Assembly (NCBI GenBank): GCA_022410635.1
Contig: JAJVDF010000218.1
Span: forward strand, 1,731,679-1,795,678
DNA from: Tretioscincus oriximinensis
Lineage: Eukaryota > Chordata > Lepidosauria > Squamata > Gymnophthalmidae
Direction of reading: 5' to 3'
Length of the DNA: 64,000 bases
Both the position numbers and the translations under genes were made by a program. Below, one piece after another: positions 1-11,180 of the stretch. Each line of letters opens with the position of its first letter. The first letter of the stretch is position 1. The notes below the pieces were generated by a model. It did not search any database and was not told where the DNA came from. It saw only the letters and a program-made list of their open reading frames with translations.

Positions 1-194
1 TTCATCTACTTAGGCCACACCTAAGATACCTCACCTGATACAATCCAATCCAATAAGCATTTGTGTTTATATTGCTTGGAGTTGAACAATATTCGTAAAG
101 AAATGGATACGGTCATAATCAGGGCTTTTTTTCTGGCGNAACGCAACGGTACGCAGTTCCGGCACCTTTTTTGAGAAATTTTATGAGAAAAACC

Positions 195-1000
195 CCTACC
201 ACCACACAGTTCTTGCTTAGGGACGGGGCTCTCGTGCCGCTCAGTGACTAACATCACGCCGTGCCAATCCAGCGCAGCGCAGGGGCGACTGGTCATGCCC
301 CTGCCCTCTCTCTCCTCCTCGCTGCCTGGTTGAGGCTCTTCTGNTAGGCCCTGCCTAGACTGACTGAGCAGGGAGGGTGGGGCGAGAGAGCATCTCCTTG
401 TGAGTGCTTGAGCACGTGGAAGGAGCGAAGGGAAGGAGCGAAGGGAAGGACGGGCGGACAGAGGAGGAAAGACGAGGAGGAGGAAGCGGAGAGTGCCCGG
501 CGAGGCGAGCGGCCTGGAGGCTTCCTGCCTGCATCTCCCACCACCTCCGAGCCACACCGTTCTCCCGGCTCGCCACCGCCGCCAGGGCCTGGCTGGTTGC
601 GTCAGGCTGCTGATAGATGAGTCATCGTGAGTCGCCTGTCGCCGCCATTTTCTCACTCGAGGCCACCGCTGGCGGGAGCCGGGAGGAGGAGGAGGGGTTG
701 GGCCCGCGGCGCCCACCGACCAACGAGTGACCGAGTCACGGTTTCGCCCGGTTCCGGCCTGGAGCTCCGCACTGCGTCTCGCNGTCGCCGCCTTCTTCTC
801 GGCCTTGGCTGGGAAGAAGGAAGGAAGCGCTGCCTGGTGGAGGCTTCACGTGGGCGCTGCTGCTGCTTTCTTTTTTTCGGCCTCTTCCCTCCCGCCACTG
901 CCTGCCCGCCCCCCGTATGCCCAGTAAGTGAGGGGGGACGGCGGACGGTGGCGGGAAGATCTCGTTTTGTTGGATTCACGAGGGAAATGGAATGCTCGTT
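195..1000. promoter_or_regulatory. CpG-rich, promoter-like block inside the hAT element
   Basis: Strikingly GC- and CpG-rich compared with the AT-rich surroundings. It contains a YY1-type motif AAAATGGCGGC on the minus strand (641-651), GC-rich runs, a TGAGTCATC AP-1-like site (618-626) and, on the plus strand, ATGCCCA followed by a consensus donor GTAAGTGAG (ATG at 917, GT at 924). This resembles the 5' end of a housekeeping gene. The following sequence has no recognisable second exon. Promoter activity is inference. The block could instead be ordinary GC-rich transposon interior. Confidence 0.45.
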
Positions 1001-1073
1001 TCGGCAAGGCAGGGAAGAGGCAGCTAAGAGTAGGTGAACATTAGTGCCCTTGATCCAGCTGTGAACCTATTAT

Positions 1074-1195
1074 GACCCTGTCTCCACTGAGACTTACTCT
1101 GGACTATATGGGGCCTGCCATAGTCTACATTGGTATGTGGATGAACAAACTCTGTCCCAAAATACACCCAGGATAAGGCTCCGTGGGGACAGGAC
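1074..1195. mobile_element. Fold-back MITE-like element, nested in the hAT element
   Basis: Imperfect inverted ends: GACCCTGTCTCCACTGAG at the left and, reversed from the right, GGTCCTGTCCCCACGGAG. The interior has the TGCCATAGTCTACATTGG phrase also found at about 13750 and, in variant form, at about 63110. These copies define a small repeat family in the window. Confidence 0.5.
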
Positions 1196-1637
1196 CTAAA
1201 TGTCAAAACACGATTTTGCAATGGAATATAATGCTACCACCTCTAGACTGTGTTTAATTTTTCTGTGCCTAGGTGCAGTCTAGATCACTAAACTGNGCTA
1301 GATTCGTTTGCTTACAGATCCAGACTAACCCAGTTGGTTTTTAAATTTCTCAACAAACTTGTTAGGAAGTCCAGTAAACAAGTATGGGCCCTCTTCCCCC
1401 CTTCTCTCCTGTCCTACATTTGGCTCTAAAATACTAGAAAGGGAAGTTTCCCTTTCTAAATGAACTTTTGCAGATGATGGGGGTTTCCATCCATTTATCT
1501 GATTACCAAATTGGACATTGTGCAATTGTGGCATATCTTTGTATTACGTTGAGTTAGGTTTGTCTTTGGCATTGTGTGTCATTTTGTATGGTGAGTACCG
1601 GCACCTTTTTTTCTGGAAAAAAAGCACTGGTCATAAT

Positions 1638-1959
1638 ACCCACTTGCTTAATAATGGTGAACAGTATAATAATGATGCAGCAAAAACTAGTGTTACAATG
1701 ACCCCAAGATGATGACAACTGATAAGAGACAAGAGGCATGCATCACTTTGAAGGATAGACATGCCCAGGCATAGCTCCACTTGGAAGTGAATTTTGGTTC
1801 TCTGAAAGCTTTGAGAAGGGAACCCAGANGATGTGGACAGAGGAGATGGCAGCAGGCAGTAAGCAGGGCTTCCCCTCAGAAGAAGGTGCATTTGGGAAGA
1901 TATTATCACCTGTGCGTGGGGTGGAACAGAAAATATTCTGATGGCCTCAGACATGAATC
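1638..1959. other. Unassigned interval
   Basis: No gene, clear repeat or inverted structure recognised. Short open frames here lack codon structure or homology that I can recognise. Confidence 0.5.
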
Positions 1960-4160
1960 AACTTAAAGAAGGGAGAAGGCGGTTAAAGGAGGAACGGAAA
2001 CGAACTAATGATTTATGNACTTCAAACNCAGAGAACCTACAGATTCACGCAGCACAAATAAGTAATTGAGGCTGTGATGGAATCTTCTCAGGATGTGTTT
2101 GCTGAGTTAAGGCAGAGAATAATTGGGACTGAAGGATAGAATGAGAAGGGGCAATATTCAATTTAAAGATTTTTTACTAATTTTGTTTCTATGAGACTCT
2201 GCACATCATTTGTGGACTTGTTTAATACAAATGGGGTTGCAATTGAGCAACAAGACATCGAGTGTGTTTACTGGGGTGCATAAGAGAGTGACATTCACAA
2301 CAGGTCTTAATTGTAGTCCTTGCTCGCAAAAGTTTGAGAGATGACCTTTGTTAGAAGCTAAGAGAAATGCAGAATTTAAAACATGACAACTGTAAAATCT
2401 TCATTTACATTGATCTGGCCCGTGAAACATTAAGAGCTAGAAATATCTTGAGACCAACTGCAAAGAAATTGAATTTCTCCTCTATATGCTTCAAATGGGA
2501 TTTTCCAGCGGCCATCTTAGTTCACAGGAATGGAGTGAACCATAGAGTGGATACTTTTAATGGTTTGGAACTCCTAAGAACTTTCAAAATTGATATTTTG
2601 GACTTAATTCCTTTTAACACTCAAATCCCTGCAACATCAACTGAGTCTCTCAACCAGTCAATCTCAGTAAAAGAAGAAAGAGAGCTGCGGGAATTAGAAA
2701 TTAAGATGCAAGCCTTGAAAGACAAAAAGATGCATGGTGACAAAGCAAATAAGCCAAAATATTTACTTAGATCAGGAAATCAGGAGAAGAAATAAATGGT
2801 TGTGGGGTATTTCATTTAGAGGGAGAGGGAGGAAGGAAAGGAACATTCCTTACGTGAGTTAATAATTTCCTTTTTCATCTGTATTAATATTTTTACTTTA
2901 TAAATAAAGTAGGATAAAAATATCCCATGCGACTTTCAATTTTTGGATTATGAGGCACTGCTGCATACCAAGTTTGACGTTTTGACTCAATAAAGGCATT
3001 AAGTACAATGCATCGTATTTGGGTTTTTTGTATTATAAGTAATTAATTGTAATGAATTAATTACATGAGACAACAATTATCTACAATAATATTTCAGTTA
3101 ATGGGAGAGAAGGTATCTCTCCATTATATAATGAATTAATATGTAAAGATATGAGTTGTAGAAAAGCACAGACAATCATAATGAAAGAATTATGATGATA
3201 ATTATGGGATGGTATGAAGAGTAATGAATTCAGCATGCGACTTTGGTTTTGGAATGTACAACTTTATAGATTAATATTATATAATTGGAAATGATAGTGG
3301 GAAATTAAAAATAATCAGCCCAGAATTAGAGTAAATTTGGGATTATCAGAAATCTTGATATTAAAAATGGGGTTAAAAAGGGATGTCCTCTTTCTCCCCT
3401 TATATTGTTATTGGCAATTCAACCATTGGCAAGTGTGATTAGGGGAAATCACAACATAAAGGGATATAAAANGGGAAAAGATGTGGTTAAGATTAATGTG
3501 TATGCGGATGATGCCCTAATTATAACTTTCTATATACATTACCCTATTTGATTAACGAGATCAATCATTTTGAAATAATTTCAGGTTTAAAAATAAACAT
3601 TGAGAAATCAGACATTCTAATGATAAAATGTACCTAGACTACAGCAAAGAGTATCATCGTCACCAAGAACACAAATAATCTTACTAGAGCTAACCAGCAT
3701 GGAAGATACGAAAAATGCTATACAAGTGGCCTCACCAAAATNGGGCGATAATGACCAAAATGAGGGCATTGATAACGATGTTATTACTAAGGCTACTTTA
3801 TCTACTTCAGACACTCCCAATGATTATACCTTTACCAAAATTCAAGGAATGGGAGAGAGAGATTGACAAATGGGCTCTGCATGACAAAAGCAGAAGAATT
3901 TCAAACAGGGTTTTATTTGCCCCTGATCAGGAAGTATGATGGGGATTCCCNTGTTTTAAATCTTATTATGAATCTTTTCAGATACCGAGAATTATGGATT
4001 TGGAATTTAGGGAGGAGGAAAAGTGGTTGATTAGAAAGGATTCTTAATAGGGTGGAAAACATTTCATTAATGATGATCAAAGCGGAAAAAAGAATAGCAA
4101 ATCTTTGGCTTCCCCCACAAGAAATGATTTGGAACATATGGAGGCAACTTAGCAAAAAAA
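1960..4160 (+). mobile_element. L1 LINE, internally deleted and decayed (ORF1 and part of ORF2)
   Basis: An open stretch at 2367-2795 encodes the L1 ORF1p C-terminal region (DLARETLRARN, FSSICFKWDFPAAI, VDTFNGLELLRTF). Decayed ORF1 continues upstream to about 1960 in broken frames. At 3320-3540 a reverse transcriptase region is readable across frames: GLKRDVLFLPL corresponds to the L1 GxxQGCPLSPLLF block, and VYADDALI contains the YADD-type motif. Later ORF2 pieces (LLYLLQTLPMIIPLPKF) run to about 4150. Only about 0.5 kb separates ORF1 from the RT, so the endonuclease and N-terminal ORF2 region is deleted. It cannot encode functional proteins. Confidence 0.85.
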
Positions 4161-5030
4161 ATGATTCCTACCACCAGATGGGAANCAAGCTTTCTGTGAC
4201 TGAACAGGAAAAGGATCTTGGGGTGTTAGTGGACAATTCAATGAAAATGTCAACCCAGGGTGCAGCAGCAGCAAAAAAGGCAAACTTCATGTTTGGGATA
4301 ATTAGGAAAGGAATCGAAAACAAGTCAGCAAATGTTGTTTTGCCTCTTTGTAAATCTCTGGTGAGGCCACATTTGGTGTACTGTGTTCAATTCTGGTCAC
4401 CACATCTCAAGAGGGATATTTTGGAACTGGAGAAGGTACAAAAAAGGGCAACAATAATGATAAAGAGTCTGGAGCACCTCCCTTACGAAGCAAGGCTGCA
4501 ACGTCTGGGCCTCTTCAGCCTTGAAAGGAGACGTTTGAGGGGTGATCTGATTGAAGTGTACAAAATCATGCATGGGATGGACAGGGTGAATAGAGAAAAA
4601 ATGTTTTCTCTATCACACAACACTAGGACCAGAGGTCACTCCTTGAAACTGTTGGGTAGAAAAATGAGTACATACAAAGGAAAGTATTTTTTCACCCAGA
4701 AGGTCATCGGCCTGTGAAATTTACTTCCTGAAGAGGTAGTGGTAGCTAATACCTTGTACAACTTCAAGCCAGGACTAGACAGGTTTATGGACACCAAGGG
4801 TATAAATGGGTACTAGAATGGATNTCTGGATGNTGCCTCNGGGATGGAGCAACAGGCAGGACTCCTGAAATACCGTTTGCAGGGAGTAATGAACAGGTGC
4901 ATATTTTGCTTTCCTCTGTTCAGACTGCCCAGGTGCATCTGGTGGGTCCCTGTGTGAGACAGAATGCTGGACTAGATAGGTTCTGGCCCAATCCAGTATG
5001 GCTCTTCTTATGTTCTTTTGTTCTTATTTC
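4160..5030 (+). mobile_element. CR1-type LINE, ORF2 C-terminus and 3' end
   Basis: The frame at 4180-4717 encodes the end of a CR1 ORF2: EQEKDLGVLVD, then KSLVRPHLVYCVQFWSPH, KRDILELEKVQKRAT, and LGLFSLERRRLRGDLIEVYK. After the stop, the 3' region carries FMDTKGING-like coding remnants, GGAGCAACAGGCAGGACTCC, and the end ATGGCTCTTCTTATGTTCTT. This is the longest CR1 copy in the window and shows that the many short TAAGAACATAAGAAGAGCC repeats elsewhere are its 3' end in minus orientation. It is 5'-truncated and joined directly to L1 sequence on the left. Confidence 0.88.
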
Positions 5031-5220
5031 CTAACCCATACGATTTCCATGACCTTCAACCAGAGATTATATAACTGAATCATCACTACTCTCCTTCACT
5101 NCACTCCACTGGCTCCTATTTAGTGGGGTGGGAGGGAGTGGAAGGGTGGGTATGTATTTTTTATGTTTTGCCCATGTCTATGTTATCTCTATGTTTTTGT
5201 TTTCGTGTAATAATAAAAAA
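5031..5220 (+). repeat. Possible L1 3' end after the CR1 insertion
   Basis: T- and G-rich sequence ending TAATAATAAAAAAAACC, resembling an L1 3' UTR and A tail. With L1 ORF2 on the other side of the CR1 piece, this may be the remainder of the same L1, interrupted by CR1. No target duplication could be defined. Confidence 0.3.
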
Positions 5221-7359
5221 AACCTGATAAGTGTGGTTCTCAGGAGATCAGTGTTGGGGGGCAAAGGTCACTGAAGGATATCCAAAGAGCCCAGTAGAGC
5301 TTGCTAGGGTTCTTCCAACTGTAGCCATATTTCCTTTAGGTTCCTCAACTCCTGCCCAAACTACTAAATACGTTTTTTTAGTAAAATAATAATAATAAAT
5401 AAATAAGAAAACTGAGCTCTTCTCTGGAACACNATGACCATGGAAAGTTGAATGCAGAAATGTCCTAAGATTGCCCCACTCAGAGGATGGTGCTGCAGGC
5501 ACTAAGATTGAAGCACAGAAGGAGGATGAGAATACAAAGGAAAACCTGCACGTTGTGAAAAGGAGCCAGGTAGTCCCACAGGTGTGGATTATTTAGAACT
5601 ATGATATAAAAGAGGAAAGGTGGGGAAATAATCTAAACAAGCTTGATACATGGTTGTTTAAAACCTTTTTTNAAAAAATATAGTTGTGATTTTTTTCAGG
5701 TGATGAAGTGGTAGATCAAGAAAGAAAGTGTATGTGTGTGTGNGAGAGAGAAAGAGAAATAAAATGAGTGAGAGAGAAAGAAAGAAAAAGAAAGACANAC
5801 AGAGATGCGTTTAAAACAACTCAAGCTATAAATTCAATAAAGTTGTAGTTTCAGGAATATTAAAAGTGAATAATGGAGTGTTTGAAAATTCATTCAAATC
5901 TGGAAACTAAAATCAAGAATGGATTCAGAAATAATCCATCAGAGTGTTTGAGTGAGATAAGACAGCTGGATAGAGTTTATAAAATATAAAATATAGCTTG
6001 ATCCAAGTGGGAAGCCAGTTAATATACTTAAAGGGAAAGTATCAATCGCTTTATGACAACCTAAAGATGAGAAACTACAAAGTTTTCAAAGGTAAGAAAG
6101 CTGTATAAACAGGAGACAAACGTGCCGACTAGGCAAGCAGTCTAATGATGCTCAGGAAGCCATCGGGGAAAATCAGAATGAGAATAGATCCAAGGCTTCT
6201 AAATGAAGCACTAAAAGGAAGCCACTTTCCATTACCCACATTTGTAGACAAAGTGTCAGATCTGTCAAAAGCAAGAATCTTCTCTGAGATGTCAAAAATG
6301 GATTTTGGCATATGAAAGCAAATGAAGGATCTAGCAATTTGCGAACATTTGGCACATCCGAGAAATAATGGTGGCTAAGAATACCAATCGCAGAGCTAAG
6401 GCAGGAGTAACAGAAACTTGAGATATCTCAAGCAAGTTCGTCAAAATTCAAGGAGGCTTTAAACATATTAGGCTGATCAGTATTGTGTGAGAGAACAATA
6501 ATCTACAGACAGCACAACAAAGTTCTGGTTCTATTTGTAAAAATCATGGAATTATTTTTTGGGGCCTGGACACCTCTGTAAAATCACAGAATATCTGTGA
6601 ANTCTGCAGCATATGGCAACCCTAGCTTTTTACTATTGTGTGCTCCTTTCCTATGCAGGGTACAATATTTTATTCTAATGCACAGCTAAGACAGAAGTAA
6701 GGCTTGTATGTAGTTAGATTCTAACATAAGTGAAGAACAGAAAAGGGAAGAACACAAAGTGAAACTTACAATATTTCAGAAGTGGCCAGAAGCAAAAGTT
6801 CAAACTCAGAAACTGAGAGTTTTATTCTTCCAGGTACAAGAATGACCTGTGTGTGCAGAATGTCATAACCTTTTGGTGGAAAAGAGCAATGAGACCAGAA
6901 GCCTTATGGGCTGAAATCACCCACAAAGCTCACTCATGAGATCTGAGAACTGAAGGATTGACTGCTATGGAATATGGAATCCACTAACAAGGAATGAAAG
7001 AAAAATGAACAGAGGCGCAGAGAAATATATAGTTGCAGATATGCCTGGGAAGATGCCTAGCCTAAAGATGTACTGACAAATAATAACTTTTTGATCTTTG
7101 TAGCTTACTTTTCAAACGTTGAAAACATTTATTTTAACCAAAAGTGTTTATCCACAATTCTGAGTAGTCATATGTAAAAGCATGTCTTGGTTGGGATATA
7201 ATCCTTATATATAAAAGGCTTTTATATATAAAAGGCTAAGTATATTGATTACAATTCAGTTGTTAAAGAACAAAGTAGAAAGCTCTTCCTTCTTCCCACA
7301 ACATCTCTCTTCTTCTACACAATGCCTCTCTTTTCCCTCTGTTCTTCTTCTGCCACCAT
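5221..7359. other. AT-rich interval without genes
   Basis: Contains a GA/GT-rich simple-repeat patch (about 5730-5800). At 6612-6625, ATATGGCAACCCTA matches the terminal sequence of the hAT-like element at 39662-40182, possibly a lone transposon end. No coding potential is recognised. Confidence 0.5.
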
Positions 7360-7367
7360 AGTGCATT

Positions 7368-8104
7368 TAGGGTTGCCACCTTTTGATAAGTGAAATACGG
7401 GACATNCTCTTAAAAATAAGGGACATTTCACAAAAATAAGGGACACTAAAAACCTATAAAAATATAAATAAAAACCTAAATGCCTGTAGGACAAGTCCAA
7501 TCTCCTAAACTCTCTATCAGCTTGGAGCCAGAGACAGGGCTCTGCTGCACAATTACAAAAGTTGGTGCCCAAACAACTAAGCTCCCTACTGGGGCAGGGA
7601 CTCTGCCTCGCAATCTAGGCTGCAGCAAGCTGAAGCTCTTAGACAAAAATGCCCAAGATGCTTTGCAACTTAAACTAAACTTTGGAGCCAAACAGGGCCC
7701 CAAGTTCACAGATTGCTTGTTCCTGCAAGCAGGAGATATAGGTAGCCCTGAAAAGGGCTGTTGGGACCAAGAGCAGGCAACCGGGACGGATGCACATAAA
7801 AGCGTTGCTGCCTAGGTTCGCGCCACAAGGTGCGCATGCACGATGAAGACAAGCGAGAAGGGCGGCAAACAGCGTGGTGGCTGGCAACGCAGCCTTTTAA
7901 GGCTTCTGTCGAAGTTCCGCTTCCGTCGTGCACCACAGCAGCTGGCGGTGCAATCCGTCTGCATCCAGAAATTTAGCGTTGCTACTGACTGCTTCTTACC
8001 TGCCAGAAGCCAATAATATGGGACATTGACCGATAAATATGAGATGCATAATTTTGAGCTAAAATAAGGTAATCCCCTATAATAAGGGACAGGTGGACAC
8101 CCTA
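7368..8104. mobile_element. Non-autonomous hAT-like transposon, 737 bp
   Basis: Inverted ends TAGGGTTGCCACCT and, from the right end, TAGGGTGTCCACCT (12 of 14). The flanking 8-mers AGTGCATT (7360-7367) and AGTGTGTT (8105-8112) agree at 6 of 8, fitting an aged 8-bp hAT duplication. AATAAGGGACA-type motifs recur inside both ends. The interior has a GC-rich patch (about 7780-7970). The readable frames here, such as 7480-7815, have no recognisable domain. The terminal TAGGGTTGCCA is shared with the element at 39662. Confidence 0.68.
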
Positions 8105-8213
8105 AGTGTGTTTACCCTTCCATATTTTCATGATTCATGAAACATGAAGCAGCTCCTTTCCTTCCTTACNTTTGAAAGGCAAGGTACAACAAACCTGCAC
8201 TATCACCATCAGC

Positions 8214-8523
8214 AGAAAAGTAGGTCTGTGGAATTTACTTCCAGAAGAAGTGCTGGTAGTTAGCAGCTTGGATAGCTTTAATACAGGATTAGACAAGTTT
8301 ATGGACACCAAGGCTATAAATAGCTACTAGGATGAATCTCTTGATGCTGCCTTTCAGTAGGAGCAACAGGCAGTATTCCTGAAGTACCATTTTCAGGGAA
8401 CCACAAACAGGTGAAGATTCTGTTTGAGACAGCCCAGGTGGAATTGGTGAGCCACTGTGTGAGATAGAGCGCTGGACTAGATGGGCTCTGGCCCCATTCA
8501 TCAGGGTCCTCTTGTGTTCTTAC
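8214..8523 (+). mobile_element. CR1 LINE 3' end
   Basis: Starts at the ORF2 tail (TGTGGAATTTACTTCCAGAA), runs through the GACAAGTTTATGGACACCAAGG and GCAACAGGCAGTATTCCTGA segments, and ends GGGTCCTCTTGTGTTCTTA. Same family as the copy at 4160-5030. Confidence 0.85.
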
Positions 8524-9255
8524 TAACTACCCATCTTCCACCTCTATTCTCTGCTACACTCTTTGTTCATCNATTTCATGAAGTGTTTATATAGATATAT
8601 ATGATCAATTTTATTGCTGGTGTTCAAAAATGGCCACTGGTTGGCACGGATGGAATTTTAGAAACTCAACAAAAACTAGGATTTTGATCACAACATTTCA
8701 TTACCTAAATACTGACAAAGCAATGTCAAGATAAAATCTATTGTTTAAAAAACAGAGAAATGTTCCAGGGAAGCAAGTGCAGCGTCCAAACTAATAGCTC
8801 TAATCATTCCCCTGACCATGAGCACAAAATAGTCTGTGTTTGTCTGATATCATTCCCCTGGTTTTGCCTTCTTTGACTTGAGAAATCTCAGGAACAACTA
8901 GTTGTTCACTGTGGGGGACAGAATGCTAGATTTGATGGGCTCTGGTCCCATTCAGCAGGGCTCCTTTTTTTCTTATGTCCGCCTTATACACAGCTTGTTG
9001 CCTACAGGTTGTGGTTGTACCTGAGATCATGTGATGTTGCCTTATTCTCTGGTAACACCTAATTTTTAATCCAACATCAGTGCACATTTAGAATGAGAGA
9101 ACACATTAACAAAGTGGCATGTTGTTTTCTTTTGACATTCTCTAATTCAGGAAAACTACCTTCGGTTTAGATAAGACAGAAAGAAAATTACTGTTCATTT
9201 TCTTACAAGAAAGCTGGATTAATATTTAGATAATGAGATTCGGCTTACTCACTAA
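8524..9255. other. Interval with a short CR1 end, no genes
   Basis: About 8904-8978 is a short plus-strand CR1 tail (GATGGGCTCTGGTCCCATTC then CTTATG). Nothing else is recognised. Confidence 0.5.
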
Positions 9256-10100
9256 GTGTGACCGGGGTGGTGACGTGAGGTAGCTTGCCTTGGGGTCCGT
9301 ATCACTTGCCACGAAATAACAGGCACATAGACGACGCGTCAGGGTAACAGGAGATCGTAGGAGGTCCACAGGTAGATGGAAGCCTCCAGATGGGTGAAAA
9401 GTCTCCACTTTTATTGACAACATAATCAGAAGGCGTGTATGAATTTGATGACGAGGTGAAAAGGGNGGAGGGTGCCCAACGTGGGCAAATGACGAGGTAC
9501 ATGANGCGTTATGCCCCCTCCCAAGGGGGTGCAGCCTGGGTACAATAACCAATAGGAGAAGAGATGTCTGTGTGTGTGGTGTGCCTAATTACTGGAACTT
9601 TAGCTATCATTGAGATCCCCTGTCAATCAAACCTGGCAGGAAGATGATTCATACCAAGGGTNCAGACTCTGATGACCCTTGATTGGTATCAAACAAAGAG
9701 GTGATACCTAGTGTATACAGAAGAGGAGAAAAGAGCAAATAGTGACTTCCCTATGTGACAATAGGATTATGCTGTAGGCGTTTTTCCATAGAGAGATTCC
9801 CATTGAGAGTCAAGTTTGCCTTGGCCAGAAGCAAACAGTTGACTTCCCAGTTATTGATGGGATTAAGGGGTCCTTTGTTAGACAGGACATGGAGTCAGGA
9901 GCTACCTTTCACAGGTGCCCCCAGGGAGAGGAAAAGAGATTAGCAGAGGTCCAGGGGTAAGGCAGAGGTCAGCTTGACCAAGGAAATTTTGAAAATTAAT
10001 TACCCAGAGGCCTCTCTTTGGTAGCTAGTTCCAGTTATAAATGATATATAATAATATATTTTAATTCTAATATGTGTCCCAGGGGGAGAATCCCAACATT
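9256..10100 (-). mobile_element. Possible solo LTR (minus strand)
   Basis: Read on the minus strand, the segment starts TGTTGGGATTCTCCCCC and ends CCCCGGTCACA, a TG...CA boundary type. It has a CCAAT-like box (CCTATTGGTTATTG, about 9560) and a polyadenylation hexamer in GTCAATAAAAGT (about 9420) roughly 160 nt from the 3' boundary. No gag, pol or env frame adjoins it. The flanking bases do not give a convincing target duplication, so boundaries and identity are tentative. Confidence 0.35.
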
Positions 10101-11120
10101 TAGATGTGACCAGGGTCCCCAGAGATGTTGAGCAGTTGAGGGACTTATTATTTTAATCAAAATCTAAGAGTAGTTTTCAAGACATTGTATTGATCAAAGT
10201 ATCAGCGCATTTCCACCCCTGTTTATTTCACTTTCCCCTTTACCGGAAAAAGAAACAAAGTCAAAGTCTTGATACACACAGAAAAAGACATCTGCAAGAT
10301 ATCCTCTGGGTTCAGATACAACCTCAGGGTCCCTAAAGATGCCAACGTCTGTGCTAGCTTATCAACCAATAAAGGACCTGTGTGTGTTGTAAGAAAATAC
10401 TTTTTTAAAATATGCTATATTAATTGCAGGGGCTTGAGTGTAAATGTCAGGGATGTAATTAATATCAGATAAGCCTAGGACTTGAAGAAGGAAAGCAGAT
10501 CTTTTGGGCTTCGGATGGTGTCTGCTTTTTATTATAATCTATTTTGAATTGTAGTTCTTACTGTATGAGAGAGCGCCACCTTGCTTCTTTTGCTGGAGCA
10601 TATTCTACCCCTAGCCACATGCACTTCCTGTATTCTCATAGCTCTTTGTTTCATGAAACTGACAGTTCTTCCTCTTCAACCTTTCTATCAGACTTAGTTC
10701 CATTTACTTTTTGAGGTTACAAGTCTAGAGTTCAGTTTCTTCCTCTGGCTACTTAGTGGCTTAATTTTGCATGATGCCNCTGCTTTTTGACATTTATGTT
10801 GTATTAGACTTCTGCCGTAATGCTTTTCTCTATGGCTTTGAAAGGTCAGAANCTATGTACAGTCATATATAATATAACCACGTTTTAACCAATGAGAAGC
10901 AGGATGCCCTAATAGTCAAAACACTCTTGTCAGTTTGAAGGATCTCTAAGTTTTGAAAGCACTCTTCAAGTACTCAGAAGTCAATGAATAGTTATGTTTA
11001 TCTCATAAGATAAATAATACTAAGGCCCTTTGGAAGGAAGAATTTGGATTTAAAAAATCCTAGAAGTGGTAAGGATAATTTCTAACCTTTAGTCCCATTT
11101 GCTTCAAGAAGCAGAAATTA
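10101..11120. other. Unassigned interval
   Basis: AT-rich, with no gene or clear repeat recognised. Confidence 0.45.
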
Positions 11121-11180
11121 TATACTGCTCAAAACAATTAAGGGAACTGTTATGTTAAAGTGTTCCCTTTGAGCAGTATA
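11121..11180. mobile_element. 60-bp remnant of a Tc1-like element
   Basis: TATACTGCTCAAAACAATTA at the left faces GTTCCCTTTGAGCAGTATA at the right. The TACTGCTCAAA and AAGGGAAC blocks are inverted copies. These match the terminal repeats of a Tc1-like family I know from fish (ends TATACTGCTCAAAAAAATTA). Almost all the interior, including the transposase gene, is gone. The outer TA at each side fits the TA target duplication of Tc1/mariner. Confidence 0.7.

Larger units (their letters stand above)
120..1629. mobile_element. Non-autonomous hAT-like DNA transposon with CpG-rich cargo
   Basis: The termini are inverted copies: CAGGGCTTTTTTTCTGG at the left and, reversed from the right end, CAGTGCTTTTTTTCCAG (14 of 17 identical). 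They are flanked by a perfect 8-bp duplication, GTCATAAT, at 112-119 and 1630-1637. An 8-bp target duplication and CA(G)-type ends are typical of hAT. A GGTGCCGG motif also occurs near both ends in inverted orientation. There is no transposase ORF, so the element would depend on one supplied in trans. The interior holds a CpG-rich block (about 195-1000), a nested fold-back element (1074-1195) and AT-rich sequence to 1590. Confidence 0.8.

Noticed and set aside
21..716. 231-residue minus-strand open frame across the CpG-rich block
   Set aside because: Pro/Arg/Ser-rich composition from GC-rich DNA, no known domain, crosses the transposon end at 120 and reads into flanking AT-rich sequence.
195..1000. 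CpG-rich block as the promoter of CDK5RAP1, the gene downstream of SNTA1 in mammals
   Set aside because: The block is enclosed by transposon ends with a perfect 8-bp duplication, and no CDK5RAP1 exon is seen. Not fully excluded, because the next gene may start beyond the window's left edge.
2367..2795. 142-residue plus-strand frame as a host gene
   Set aside because: It is the C-terminal part of L1 ORF1 within a decayed L1.
4052..4717. 221-residue frame as a reverse transcriptase gene
   Set aside because: The first part is L1 ORF2 and the rest the tail of CR1 ORF2; no complete RT domain.
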